Positions 8,268-16,472 of a stretch of DNA of 22,148 bases are shown in pieces. This stretch comes from Streptomyces griseus (GTDB taxonomy: Bacteria > Bacteroidota > Bacteroidia > Chitinophagales > Chitinophagaceae). Made by a program: the position numbers and the translations under genes. Numbering within the stretch: the stretch's first letter is position 1; each line of letters starts with the position of its first letter. Location of the stretch: positions 1 to 22,148 of the forward strand of contig CALPIT020000011.1 of assembly GCA_943323705.2 (NCBI GenBank), given 5' to 3'. The notes below the pieces were generated by a model that did no database searches, was not told where the DNA came from, and saw only the letters and a program-made list of their open reading frames with translations.

Positions 8268-8942
8268 CTATAATTTCTTTGCCACCAATTTCAGTGCAAT
8301 ATCCAATTGCTCTTCCATGGTAAGATTTGAATTATCGAGCAAAATAGCGTCTTCAGCCATTCTCAATGGACTTACCTCGCGATTAGAATCTATATAATCT
8401 CTCATTTCAAGATTACTTTTTACTTCTTCAATCGTAATGTTGGGATTTTTTTCAAACATTTCCTTGAATCGTCTTTCCACTCTAGTCATGATATCAGCTG
8501 TCATAAATATTTTGAGTGCCGCATCAGGAAATACTGTAGTGCCAATGTCTCTACCATCCATAACAATTCCTTTATCAGCTCCCATTTTTTGTTGTTGTGC
8601 AACAGCAAATGTTCTCACCTTAGCTATTGTAGCCACTTCACTTACTTTCTCTGCTACAACCATATCCCGAATCATATATTCAACATTCTCTTCATTGAGA
8701 TGCATTTCGGATTGCAATGATTTTGTATTATAAACGAAGTGAAGATTGATATGATGTAAGGCTTCTTCAACTGCTGCAGGATCAGTCCAATCTATATGAT
8801 TCCTTAAAAAATATAATGTGATGGCCCTGTACATGGCGCCACTGTCGATATACACATACCCAAGTGACTTCGCCAATTGCTTGGCAATTGTACTCTTTCC
8901 GCAAGATGACCACCCGTCGATAGTGACAATTATTTTTTTCAT
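8268..8942 (-). CDS. cmk: Cytidylate (CMP/dCMP) kinase
   Basis: A 224-residue cytoplasmic nucleoside monophosphate kinase that phosphorylates CMP and dCMP with ATP. Seen: the P-loop IDGWSSCGKST (8-18); YIDSGAMYRAIT, the acceptor-binding region; VMDGRDIGTTVFPDAALKIFMTAD, including the conserved RDIGT; and RVERRFKEM and MRDYIDSNREVSPL, the lid with its arginines. The length is standard. ATG start at 8942. It is convergent with ispH; cmk and ispH are neighbours in many bacteria, although in other arrangements. Upstream (8943-9034) is AT-rich and no clear promoter stands out. Very sure of function. Confidence 0.97.
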   Translation of the reverse strand: MKKIIVTIDGWSSCGKSTIAKQLAKSLGYVYIDSGAMYRAITLYFLRNHIDWTDPAAVEEALHHINLHFVYNTKSLQSEMHLNEENVEYMIRDMVVAEKVSEVATIAKVRTFAVAQQQKMGADKGIVMDGRDIGTTVFPDAALKIFMTADIMTRVERRFKEMFEKNPNITIEEVKSNLEMRDYIDSNREVSPLRMAEDAILLDNSNLTMEEQLDIALKLVAKKL

Positions 8943-9029
8943 TCAGCAGCTTTAGAAATGGTTGCGTAAAATAAATGAAAGTTTTTGAAGCAATGGCAAA
9001 ATTGTTAAAATAAAAAATTGTTTTCAAAT

Positions 9030-9054
9030 AAAAACCCACGGTTTAATCCGTGGG
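9030..9054 (-). terminator. Rho-independent terminator of clpC
   Basis: On the minus strand CCCACGG (complement of 9048-9054) pairs with CCGTGGG (complement of 9035-9041) around a 6-nt loop, followed by TTTTTATTTG. It lies about 32 bp after the clpC stop, between clpC and cmk, so cmk is not simply read from the clpC promoter. Confidence 0.88.
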
Positions 9055-9085
9055 CTTGTATAAATTTCTGAATTAAAAAAGTCTA

Positions 9086-11629
9086 TTAAGATTGAGATTT
9101 TTTCTCTTTCTTCTTAGGTTCTTCTTTCAATTTGAAGATAATCTTTCCGGCTTCTTTATCTAACGCTGCAACCATAGTATCACCTGCTTTGATAGTCATG
9201 TTTAGAATTTCTTCAGCCAGTGGATCTTCTAAATATTTCTGAATGGCACGATGTAATGGTCTGGCACCAAACTGACTATCATATCCTTTGTCAGCAATGA
9301 AATCTTTGGCTTCGCTTGACAATTCCAATGTAAATCCAAGATTTACCAAACGCTTCATCACACCTTTCATTAAAATATCGATAATCTGGAAGATGTTTTC
9401 TTTATTCAAAGAATTGAAGATGATAATGTCATCTATTCTGTTTAAGAACTCAGGACTGAAAGTACGTTTTAAAGCCTTGTCAATAATGGCTTTGTTGTTT
9501 TCATCCTGATTGTCTTGTCTAGATTGTGTAGCAAATCCTACCCCATCACCGAAATCTTTCAATTGACGAACGCCAATGTTAGAAGTCATGATGATCATGG
9601 TGTTTTTAAAATCTACTTTTCTTCCCAAGCCATCAGTCAACTGACCATCATCAAGCACTTGCAACAAAATATTGTAAATATCTGGATGTGCTTTTTCAAT
9701 TTCATCAAGCAAGATAACACTGTATGGTTTGCGTCTAACCCTTTCCGTTAATTGACCACCTTCTTCGTAACCTACATATCCCGGAGGCGCTCCAATCAAA
9801 CGACTTACGGTAAATTTCTCCATGTATTCACTCATATCTATTCTGATCAGTGCATCTTCGCTGTCGAACATGTGTTTGGCCAAAGAACGCGCCAACTCTG
9901 TTTTACCCACACCCGTAGGTCCGAGGAAAATAAATGTACCAATTGGCTTCTTTGGATCTTTCAATCCGATTCTATTTCTTTGGATAGCTTTCACCACTTT
10001 ACCAATCGCTTCATCTTGTCCAATTACAGCGCCTCTTAAATCATCTGCCATACGGCGGAGCTTATCAGTTTCAGCCTGTACCATTCTTTTAACTGGAATA
10101 CCGGTCATCATAGATACCACTTCAGCAATATCTTCTTCGTCTATAGGGAAACGTTTGTGTTTGCTTTCTTCTTCCCAGTCAATTTTTGCTTTTTCGAGTT
10201 CTTCTTGTAAACGCTTTTCTGTGTCTCTTAAAGAAGCGGCTTCTTCAAACTTCTGGCTTTTTACTACCCTATTTTTTTCAAGCTTGATATCTTCAATCTT
10301 CTTTTCAAGTTCAAGTATATTCTCAGGAACATTGATATTCTTGATGTGCTTTCTGGCACCAACTTCATCCAAAACGTCAATGGCTTTATCCGGAAGCAAC
10401 TTATCAGTCATGTATCTGTCACTCAATTTTACACAAGCTTCAATAGCTTCTTTGCTGTAAGAAACATTGTGATAATCTTCGTATTTGTTCTTAATGTTGT
10501 TCAGGATTTCAATGGCTTCGTCTACTGATGGCTGTTCGATGATTACTTTCTGAAATCTTCTATCTAAAGCACCATCTTTTTCAATGTGCATTCTGTATTC
10601 ATCTAAAGTAGAAGCGCCAATGCATTGTAATTCTCCTCTTGCCAAAGCTGGTTTAAAAATGTTTGAGGCATCCAATGAACCACTAGCTCCACCTGCACCT
10701 ACGATGGTATGAATCTCATCAATGAACAAAATCACATCTCTGTTTTTTTCCAATTCATTCATGATGGCCTTCATTCTTTCTTCAAATTGTCCGCGGTATT
10801 TAGTTCCTGCAACCAATGCAGCCAAATCCAGACTTACCACTCTTTTATCAAATAATACTCTTGAAACTTTACGCTGTATGATTCTTAAGGCAAGACCTTC
10901 TACAATCGCAGTTTTACCCACACCAGGTTCACCAATCAAAATCGGATTGTTCTTTTTTCTTCTTGATAAAATTTGAGAAACCCTTTCAATTTCATTTTCT
11001 CTTCCAACAATGGGATCGAGAGAGCCATTTTCTGCAAGACGCGTAATGTCTCTTCCAAAATTATCCAAAACAGGAGTTTTCGACTTTATTTGAGTAGCAC
11101 CGGCACCTTTTGCACCTTTTGGTTGTTGGCCGTACTGCTTTCTTTCTTCATCAAAATCATCTTCTTCATTAAAATCAGCCTGAGGAGGTTTGCTAGTTAC
11201 AAAGCCCAGCTCGTTTTTAAAAATGTCGTAATCCACTTCGAATTGATTTAAAATTTGTGTAGCAATATTTTCTTTGTTTTTGAGAATCGAAAGCATCAAA
11301 TGCTCACTTTCTACCATTGGGCTTTTTTGGGATTTCGCTTCCAAGACAGTTATTCTGATGACTTTTTCTGCCTGTTTGGTTAATGGAAGCGAATTGATGT
11401 TGGCAATATTCTTTCCGGTCTTGTCTTTAACAGCCATTTCAATCTCTTTTCTCAATTCATAGAGATCGATACTAAGCGATTTTAAAATTTTTATTGCGGT
11501 ATTTTCACCATCACGAATCAAGCCTAAAACCAAATGCTCTGTTCCGATGAAGTCATTACCCAATCTTAACGCCTCTTCCCTGCTGTAAGAAATGATTTCT
11601 TTTACTTGGGGTGAAAAATTATTATCCAT
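9086..11629 (-). CDS. clpC: ClpC-type AAA+ unfoldase of the Clp protease
   Basis: An 847-residue hexameric unfoldase that feeds substrates to ClpP. Domains in order: a double Clp-N repeat (about 1-145); a linker rich in acidic residues, G and Q (about 150-185); AAA-1 with Walker A GEPGVGKT (233-240) and Walker B ILFIDE (300-305); a middle region with a UVR-like coiled coil (about 440-480, LEKKIEDIKLEKNRVVKSQK); AAA-2 with Walker A GPTGVGKT (570-577) and ILLDEIEKAH (639-648); the ClpP-docking loop VGF (697-699); and a small C-terminal domain ending in a Lys-rich tail. The short UVR-bearing middle domain plus VGF loop distinguishes ClpC from the disaggregase ClpB. ATG start at 11629, terminator downstream. 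No McsA/McsB or CtsR genes adjoin it, as expected outside Firmicutes. Confidence 0.97.
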   Translation of the reverse strand: MDNNFSPQVKEIISYSREEALRLGNDFIGTEHLVLGLIRDGENTAIKILKSLSIDLYELRKEIEMAVKDKTGKNIANINSLPLTKQAEKVIRITVLEAKSQKSPMVESEHLMLSILKNKENIATQILNQFEVDYDIFKNELGFVTSKPPQADFNEEDDFDEERKQYGQQPKGAKGAGATQIKSKTPVLDNFGRDITRLAENGSLDPIVGRENEIERVSQILSRRKKNNPILIGEPGVGKTAIVEGLALRIIQRKVSRVLFDKRVVSLDLAALVAGTKYRGQFEERMKAIMNELEKNRDVILFIDEIHTIVGAGGASGSLDASNIFKPALARGELQCIGASTLDEYRMHIEKDGALDRRFQKVIIEQPSVDEAIEILNNIKNKYEDYHNVSYSKEAIEACVKLSDRYMTDKLLPDKAIDVLDEVGARKHIKNINVPENILELEKKIEDIKLEKNRVVKSQKFEEAASLRDTEKRLQEELEKAKIDWEEESKHKRFPIDEEDIAEVVSMMTGIPVKRMVQAETDKLRRMADDLRGAVIGQDEAIGKVVKAIQRNRIGLKDPKKPIGTFIFLGPTGVGKTELARSLAKHMFDSEDALIRIDMSEYMEKFTVSRLIGAPPGYVGYEEGGQLTERVRRKPYSVILLDEIEKAHPDIYNILLQVLDDGQLTDGLGRKVDFKNTMIIMTSNIGVRQLKDFGDGVGFATQSRQDNQDENNKAIIDKALKRTFSPEFLNRIDDIIIFNSLNKENIFQIIDILMKGVMKRLVNLGFTLELSSEAKDFIADKGYDSQFGARPLHRAIQKYLEDPLAEEILNMTIKAGDTMVAALDKEAGKIIFKLKEEPKKKEKKSQS

Positions 11630-11651
11630 GATCTTAGGGTTTATAGTTTAC

Positions 11652-11667
11652 AATAATAACGATTATT
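11652..11667. repeat. Short palindrome in the clpC/STAS divergent region
   Basis: AATAAT and ATTATT flank a 4-bp centre, 23 bp upstream of the clpC start, within the 220-bp divergent gap 11630-11849. That gap is very AT-rich; on the minus strand it also has TAACTTTT, one mismatch from a -7 element. A 6-bp AT-only palindrome in AT-rich DNA may be chance. Confidence 0.2.
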
Positions 11668-11849
11668 TATATCGATTTAGTTTACGTGATTATAAATTGT
11701 TGATATGTTGAAAAGTTAGTACCATATTGACCGCCTCAGTATTTTATTCACATTGCCGCATTTGAAAATTATTTATCAGTTTATCAAGATTTATTTTCAA
11801 AAACAACGGAAATTCACTTATTTTGACAGCCTACTAACTGCTTCATAAT

Positions 11850-12233
11850 ATGAATGTCAAAATAGATACCAAAGAGAAATTCTCAGTCATTACTCCAGAA
11901 GTTTCCGAAATAACTGCTATTATGTCAGATAAACTGCTGAATTTGTTTCAATCTTATCAACAAAAAGAAATACCGCATGTTGTTTTGAATCTTTCAAATG
12001 TGCAAAAAATCGATGACCATGTTTTAGAGATGATTGTAGAACAACAGCAGTCTTTCTACCAAGAAAATTTTTCCTTTGTGATTTGCTGTCTTAATGCAGA
12101 TATTATCGCTAAACTTGAAGAAAAAGAATATTTGGATAGCATGAATACCACTCCATCTGAAAGTGAAGCATGGGATATCTTGCAAATGGAAGAAATTGAA
12201 AGAGAACTTTTAAATGACTTTGACGATAATTAA
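11850..12233 (+). CDS. STAS-domain protein (anti-sigma factor antagonist-like)
   Basis: A 127-residue cytoplasmic protein. The start (MNVKIDTKEKFSVITPEVSE) and the segment PHVVLNLSNVQKIDDHVLEMIVEQQQ correspond to the STAS fold, where a beta-strand leads into the loop that in SpoIIAA-type proteins carries the regulatory Ser. Here the equivalent reads KIDDHVLEM, with no Ser at the usual site, so regulation by phosphorylation as in SpoIIAA is doubtful. The C-terminal tail (about 95-127) is acidic (EAWDILQMEEIERELLNDFDDN). It is followed 35 bp later by RNase Z on the same strand, a pairing I recognise from other Bacteroidota. No anti-sigma kinase lies nearby, so the partner and pathway are unknown. 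Confidence 0.8.
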   Translation: MNVKIDTKEKFSVITPEVSEITAIMSDKLLNLFQSYQQKEIPHVVLNLSNVQKIDDHVLEMIVEQQQSFYQENFSFVICCLNADIIAKLEEKEYLDSMNTTPSESEAWDILQMEEIERELLNDFDDN

Positions 12234-12268
12234 TCAATCTGAATAGCAACCCAATTAAACCAAATCTA

Positions 12269-13171
12269 TTGCTTGCCATAACAATTTTAGGAAACAATTC
12301 AGCTATTCCCGCTTTTGGAAGAAACCCATCTGCACAGTTGCTTCAAACCCAGGATTCCAGTTTTCTGATCGATTGCGGTGAAGGCACCCAAAATCAATTG
12401 GCAAAGTACAAACTCAAACGCAGTAAAATCTCTCATATTTTCATTTCCCATTTACATGGAGATCACTACTTTGGTTTGATTGGATTGTTAACCAGTATGA
12501 GCTTGCTCAGCAGAACGCAAGAACTTCATTTACATGGACCGGCGAAACTTGAAGACATCATCAACTTACAATTAAGTGTTGCTGATGTAACACTGAACTA
12601 TCCGCTCTATTTTCATGCCTTACTTGAAGAAGGCATCATCACCGATACTGGAAAAATGATTGTCAGTTGCTTTAAAGTGCAACATCGCATTGAATGTTGG
12701 GGATTTTTATTTAAGGAAAAAAAGAAACCGAGAAGCATTGTTCCCGAACTTGTAAAAGCCTATGAAATACCTGCTGCCTTTTACGACAAACTTCAAGATG
12801 GTGAAAATTACACTACCAAAAAAGGTACCATCATTGAAAATGAATCTGTAACCGTTGCAGCACCTATGCCAAAGAGTTATGCTTATTGTGCCGATACGCT
12901 TTATGATCCATCAATAGCTGAAAAAATAAAATATGTGAATTTGGTATACCATGAAACTACATATCTAAAAGATCTTGAAAAGCGCGCTGCTGAAAGGTTT
13001 CACAGTACTACCGTTCAAGCCGGATTAATTGCACAACAAGCTGAAGCTGGTCAATTGATGATTGGCCACTTTTCATCAAAGTACGAATCACTGGATGAAT
13101 TTTTAATCGAAACCAAAGCCGTTTTTGAAAATACAGTATTGGCAATAGAAGGGAGTTGTTATAAAATCTAA
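12269..13171 (+). CDS. rnz: Ribonuclease Z (tRNA 3' processing)
   Basis: A 300-residue metallo-beta-lactamase-fold endonuclease that cuts precursor tRNA after the discriminator base. Zinc ligands: His61, His63, Asp65 and His66 in SHLHGDHYFGL; His in VQHRIECWGF; Asp in YCADTLY; and His in MIGHFSSKY. The YHETTYL motif is the family's usual block before the last His. The start is unusual: the frame is closed by a stop at 12227-12229 and holds no ATG before the first conserved strand (AITILGNNSAIPAFGRNP). The TTG at 12269 is the best start; a CTG at 12239 is an alternative. The gene follows the STAS gene closely and its stop is one base from that of the convergent dapA. Confidence 0.94.
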   Translation: MLAITILGNNSAIPAFGRNPSAQLLQTQDSSFLIDCGEGTQNQLAKYKLKRSKISHIFISHLHGDHYFGLIGLLTSMSLLSRTQELHLHGPAKLEDIINLQLSVADVTLNYPLYFHALLEEGIITDTGKMIVSCFKVQHRIECWGFLFKEKKKPRSIVPELVKAYEIPAAFYDKLQDGENYTTKKGTIIENESVTVAAPMPKSYAYCADTLYDPSIAEKIKYVNLVYHETTYLKDLEKRAAERFHSTTVQAGLIAQQAEAGQLMIGHFSSKYESLDEFLIETKAVFENTVLAIEGSCYKI

Positions 13172-13172
13172 A

Positions 13173-14048
13173 TTATTTATTAGAGGTCACATAGTCTTTC
13201 ACTTCCTGGTGATATTTGTTGCTCAATGGAACCAAAGGAAGTCTTAACTCATTTTCAATCAAATCCATTTCATATAAAAATGCTTTTACACCTGCGGGAT
13301 TATTTTCTGCAAACATCAATCTGTATGCATTGATCAATTTGTCATTAATAGTTTTGGCAGATTTGAAATCCTGTTGCTGACACAAACGAATCATATCTGA
13401 AAACAATTTTGGATACGCGTTTGCCGCAACACTGATAACACCATCCATGCCACAAGCCATTTGTGGAAATACCAAATCATCATCACCACTCAACACCAAA
13501 AAACCTTCAGGCCTTTCTTTTAAAATTTCCATGCATTGAACTATGTTATTCCCAGCTTCTTTTATCCCAATAATATTTCCAACTTCTCTGGCTAGTCTTA
13601 AAGTTGTAGCAGGCTCCATGTTTCTACCTGTTCTCCCCGGTACATTATACAATATAACAGGCTTAGGTGCATGTTCAGCAATCATTTTGTAATGCTGATA
13701 TAGGCCTTCTTGAGAGGGTTTGTTATAATAAGGTGCTGCACTTAAAATAGCTGCTGCATTTTCCAATGGAAGTTCTTTCAAATCATTTACAACAGAAGCC
13801 GTATCATTTCCACCCACACCAACGATGATGGGTACACGCTGATTAACATGACTCACAGTAAATTGAATGATTTCTTTTTTCTCTTCTTTGCTTAAGACTG
13901 GCGTTTCCCCTGTGGTACCGAGAGTTACTATGTATTGAACCCCGCCGGATATAATATGATCTATAACTTTTCTAAGTGAATTATAATCTACAGAAAGATC
14001 TTTTTTGAATGGTGTTACGATGGCAACTCCGGTTCCTGTTAAGTTCAT
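13173..14048 (-). CDS. dapA: 4-hydroxy-tetrahydrodipicolinate synthase
   Basis: A 291-residue TIM-barrel aldolase that condenses pyruvate with aspartate semialdehyde, the first committed step to diaminopimelate and lysine. Numbered from the 14048 ATG: Schiff-base Lys163 in GIKEAGN, Tyr134 in ILYNVPGRTGRN and Thr45-Thr46 in TLGTTGETP, the proton-relay residues. The frame can be extended to a TTG at 14078, but MNLTGTGVAIVTPF is the standard DapA beginning. It lies 56 bp after the L,D-transpeptidase gene on the same strand. Its substrate comes from the same pathway that the nearby ThrA branches. The family also includes sialic acid lyase and related aldolases, but the motifs and length fit DapA. 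Minus-strand TACCTTCA about 25 bp upstream of the start resembles a -7 element. Confidence 0.95.
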   Translation of the reverse strand: MNLTGTGVAIVTPFKKDLSVDYNSLRKVIDHIISGGVQYIVTLGTTGETPVLSKEEKKEIIQFTVSHVNQRVPIIVGVGGNDTASVVNDLKELPLENAAAILSAAPYYNKPSQEGLYQHYKMIAEHAPKPVILYNVPGRTGRNMEPATTLRLAREVGNIIGIKEAGNNIVQCMEILKERPEGFLVLSGDDDLVFPQMACGMDGVISVAANAYPKLFSDMIRLCQQQDFKSAKTINDKLINAYRLMFAENNPAGVKAFLYEMDLIENELRLPLVPLSNKYHQEVKDYVTSNK

Positions 14049-14104
14049 GATTTCTTCTTTTGCGTGAAGGTAAATCAATTCCTACAATTTTTTTATTTGA
14101 TTCA

Positions 14105-14836
14105 TCAGCTTTTGAACACTTCAGAATGATTGAGATATTGATTGTCGTTAGCAAAAATAAACAAGCAGGTACCGTCTTTTATTTTGTCAATGATGGGCTT
14201 TGATAATTTTTGAGGTATGGCCGGGCAACCCCAACTTCTACCAATATACCCTTGCATGTTAATCATCCCTTCAGAAACATAAGCAGCGCCATGTACTACG
14301 ATAGCCCTTTCATCAGCTTTATCATTAATTCCTTTTTCAAGTCCATTCAATTGCAGTGAATAGCCATGCTTCCCAATGTAGGTTTCTTTTGTTTCATAAA
14401 ATCCTAAGCTACTTTGAAAACTTGATAGCTTATTAGAAAATTTTTCTGCATACAATGTCCCAGAGTTTTGTCCATGTGCAACATAAGTATTAAACAAAAT
14501 TTTTTCGGCCTGTAGATCTATAATGAAAAGCCTTTTTTGTGAAGAGGGTTTTGTAAAATCAATTATAGAAAGCAAATGTTGACCACAAAATTTACCAGCA
14601 TTTTGCAGTTTTTCAAAACCAGTTAATGCATGAAGATATGCTTGTGTTGATAGGCCTAAACTGTCGAGATTTAATTTATCATACAACTGCATTGATAAAC
14701 TTGAAATCAATGCGGGCTTTTCATTTGATTTAAAATCAATAGAACTGGATTTACCAAAACTCACTGGCCAATGTAAAATCAACAATAAAGTGATGAGAAA
14801 TAACGGCAGTCTGCCTCTAGAAATTAGTGTTTTCAT
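14105..14836 (-). CDS. Exported murein L,D-transpeptidase catalytic-domain protein (YkuD_2 type)
   Basis: A 243-residue protein with an N-terminal signal peptide (RGRLPLFLITLLLILHWPVSFG, about residues 7-28), so it acts outside the inner membrane. The catalytic domain shows LFIIDLQAEKILFNTYVAHGQNSG; then AIVVHGAAYVSEG with His182; and YIGRSWGCPAIP with the nucleophile Cys204, the H-G and S-x-G-C-P signatures of the YkuD_2 branch of L,D-transpeptidases. These enzymes crosslink or modify peptidoglycan; which reaction applies is not visible. The segment between signal and domain (about 30-90) is helical and lacks a LysM or other wall-binding module. ATG start at 14836. It is preceded by its own promoter-like elements and followed by dapA. 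Confidence 0.9.
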   Translation of the reverse strand: MKTLISRGRLPLFLITLLLILHWPVSFGKSSSIDFKSNEKPALISSLSMQLYDKLNLDSLGLSTQAYLHALTGFEKLQNAGKFCGQHLLSIIDFTKPSSQKRLFIIDLQAEKILFNTYVAHGQNSGTLYAEKFSNKLSSFQSSLGFYETKETYIGKHGYSLQLNGLEKGINDKADERAIVVHGAAYVSEGMINMQGYIGRSWGCPAIPQKLSKPIIDKIKDGTCLFIFANDNQYLNHSEVFKS

Positions 14837-14898
14837 AGTTTATTTTGGATAGGTTAGGATTAAAACCAAAACAAGTTTCGGTTTGTTTTTCAGCGATA

Positions 14899-14906
14899 CA
14901 AAAGTA
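14899..14906 (-). promoter_or_regulatory. -7 promoter element of the L,D-transpeptidase gene
   Basis: The minus-strand sequence TACTTTTG is an exact match to the Bacteroidota -7 consensus TAnnTTTG. It is 63 bp before the ATG at 14836. The expected -33 position carries only a weak ACTG in place of TTTG, which fits a promoter needing an activator. It abuts the palindrome at 14907-14930. Confidence 0.5.
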
Positions 14907-14930
14907 AACTGTTGTATTTACAATACAGTT
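14907..14930. promoter_or_regulatory. Palindrome between -33 and -7 of the L,D-transpeptidase promoter
   Basis: The plus strand reads AACTG, TTGTA, a 2-bp centre, TACAA, 2 extra bases, then CAGTT: two nested 5-bp inverted repeats giving 10 paired positions. It occupies the spacer directly upstream of the -7 element, where a bound regulator would block or realign RNA polymerase. The regulator is unknown. Confidence 0.4.
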
Positions 14931-15045
14931 ATTCGACTGTTAATGTAAACAAAATTTAAAAAGGTCTCGATGACACATTCAAAATCCAAATAACAACGAA
15001 ATAGCGCTGTATTTATTGCAGAAATTAAGAATATCTTAGGATTTT

Positions 15046-16350
15046 TTAGCTATTTAAAGACATCAGAAATGATTTTAGCTGGTTAAAATCAGACTCAATC
15101 CGAACCGATATTTTCTCTTTATCGATTATGCAAGCAACTGCATCAGGTAATTGTATTTTTTTATTGATGACCGGTTCCACTACATCATAAAACTTAACAG
15201 GATGTGCGGTTTCAGCGAAGAAACCTTTTTCGTTTTGATGTTTTTGTAAATATTTTTTCAAAGCAAGATAACCAACAGCACCATGAGGATCGAGCAGATA
15301 ACCAGTATTTTTTTCAGTGTCAAGAATCGCTTTTTTAGTTTCTTCATCACTAATACTTACCGAAGAAAAACATGCAGCAAGTGCCTCATAATCATGATTG
15401 AAAATCTCAAGAATTCTAATGAAATTACTGGGATCGCCTACGTCCATTGCATTAGAAATGGTTGCAACTGATTTTTTAGACTTATACTCACGTGTATGCA
15501 TAAATGAAGGAACCACATCATTAGCATTACAAGCTGCAATAAAATGTTTTACAGGAATTCCGGATTTCATGGCCAATAAACCTGCACAAATATTTCCAAA
15601 ATTGCCACTAGGAACACTGATAACAGGAGGATTGACTTTATCTTTCCATTGCTTATACGCTAGTAAATAAAAAAACTGCTGTGGCAACCATCGAGCCACA
15701 TTGATAGAATTAGCTGATGTTAAAAACAAGGATTGAGTTAAGTCTTCATCAGAAAATGCCTGTTTAACCATCCTTTGACAATCATCAAAAGTTCCATTTA
15801 CCTCCAGCGCGAATATATTTTCACCCAAGGTTGTCAATTGCTTTTCCTGAACCATACTGACTTTTCCTGAAGGATATAAGATAACTACCTGAACACCTTC
15901 AACACCAAAAAAGCCATCAGCTACCGCTCCACCGGTATCACCTGAAGTGGCCACCAAAACTGTAACTTTCCTGTTATCTCCTTTTACAAAATACCCCAAA
16001 CAACGACTCATGAATCTAGCACCAATATCTTTAAATGCCAACGTGTTGCCATGAAACATTTCAAGCGTCTGAATCCCAGCTTCCACATCCACCAATGGAA
16101 TCGGAAAGTTGATGGTTTGAGCAACAATCTCTCTTAAAACATCTTCAGGTATTGCATCTCCAACATATGGCCGAATGACCTCAAAGCAAAGTTCCTCATT
16201 GGAAACCTGTTCAATATTTTCAATCAGATGTTTATCAATGACAGGGATATATTCGGGAAAATAAAGGCCTTTATCAGGTGCTTGACCTCGAATAGCGGCT
16301 TCTTTAAAATCAACGATTGGAGCGTTTTTATTTAGACTATAATAATTCAT
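15046..16350 (-). CDS. thrC: Threonine synthase
   Basis: A 434-residue PLP enzyme converting O-phosphohomoserine to threonine; cytoplasmic, the last step of the pathway encoded here. Seen: LYFPEYIP near the start, typical of threonine synthase; HGNTLAFKDIGARF with the PLP-binding Lys107; VATSGDTGGAVADGFFG, the phosphate-binding loop; TSANSINVARWLPQ; VPSGNFGNICAGLLA; and the late LDPHGAVGYLA. The length and N-terminus match the E. coli/yeast-like class rather than the shorter plant-like class. ATG start at 16350. It is third in the thrA-thrB-thrC order, separated from thrB by a 122-bp gap filled with repeats. It is 209 bp before the L,D-transpeptidase gene, which has its own promoter signals. 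Confidence 0.96.
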   Translation of the reverse strand: MNYYSLNKNAPIVDFKEAAIRGQAPDKGLYFPEYIPVIDKHLIENIEQVSNEELCFEVIRPYVGDAIPEDVLREIVAQTINFPIPLVDVEAGIQTLEMFHGNTLAFKDIGARFMSRCLGYFVKGDNRKVTVLVATSGDTGGAVADGFFGVEGVQVVILYPSGKVSMVQEKQLTTLGENIFALEVNGTFDDCQRMVKQAFSDEDLTQSLFLTSANSINVARWLPQQFFYLLAYKQWKDKVNPPVISVPSGNFGNICAGLLAMKSGIPVKHFIAACNANDVVPSFMHTREYKSKKSVATISNAMDVGDPSNFIRILEIFNHDYEALAACFSSVSISDEETKKAILDTEKNTGYLLDPHGAVGYLALKKYLQKHQNEKGFFAETAHPVKFYDVVEPVINKKIQLPDAVACIIDKEKISVRIESDFNQLKSFLMSLNS

Positions 16351-16365
16351 GTTTCTATCTTTAAG

Positions 16366-16427
16366 TCAAAATTAAAAATTGAAAAGTAAAAAACTGATGG
16401 AGTTTATTTTTGAATTTTTAATTTTGA
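16366..16427. repeat. 25-bp inverted repeat in the thrB-thrC gap
   Basis: The left arm is 16366-16390 and the right arm 16403-16427; they are reverse complements at 23 of 25 positions and separated by 12 bp (spacer AAACTGATGGAG). The arms are built only of A, T and a few C/G (pattern TCAAAATTAAAAATT...). In the thr transcript this would form a long AU-rich hairpin ending about 15 bp before thrC. It may be an mRNA stability or processing element or a mobile repeat remnant. Confidence 0.75.
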
Positions 16428-16472
16428 ATTTTTACTTTTTACTTTTTTCTTTTTACTTTTTACTTTTTACTT
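16428..16472. repeat. Heptanucleotide tandem repeat (TTTTTAC)n
   Basis: About six to seven copies of the 7-bp unit TTTTTAC, with one variant copy (TTTTTTC) and a shortened last copy, lie directly beside the inverted repeat and run up to the thrB stop codon. The regular period could allow slippage and length change between strains. Confidence 0.8.

Noticed and set aside
9822..10460. A 212-codon open frame antisense to clpC
   Set aside because: It is a shadow of the clpC coding frame: low-complexity Ser/Leu/Phe-rich translation with no family resemblance, and it overlaps highly conserved clpC sequence.
11823..11851. TTGACA and TAATAT with 17-bp spacing, resembling a sigma-70 promoter
   Set aside because: The -10-like part overlaps the STAS start codon, so the transcript would begin inside the gene; the N-terminus MNVKIDTKEKF looks genuine, and this group uses a different consensus.
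14868..14889. 7-bp hairpin (AAAACAA with TTGTTTT) in the L,D-transpeptidase 5' region, considered as a thrC terminator
   Set aside because: The stem has a single G-C-type pair, is more than 150 bp after thrC, and lies downstream of the probable L,D-transpeptidase promoter; more likely chance or a minor leader structure.
16428..16472. Tandem repeats considered as a CRISPR array
   Set aside because: The unit is 7 bp with no unique spacers and no cas genes are nearby.
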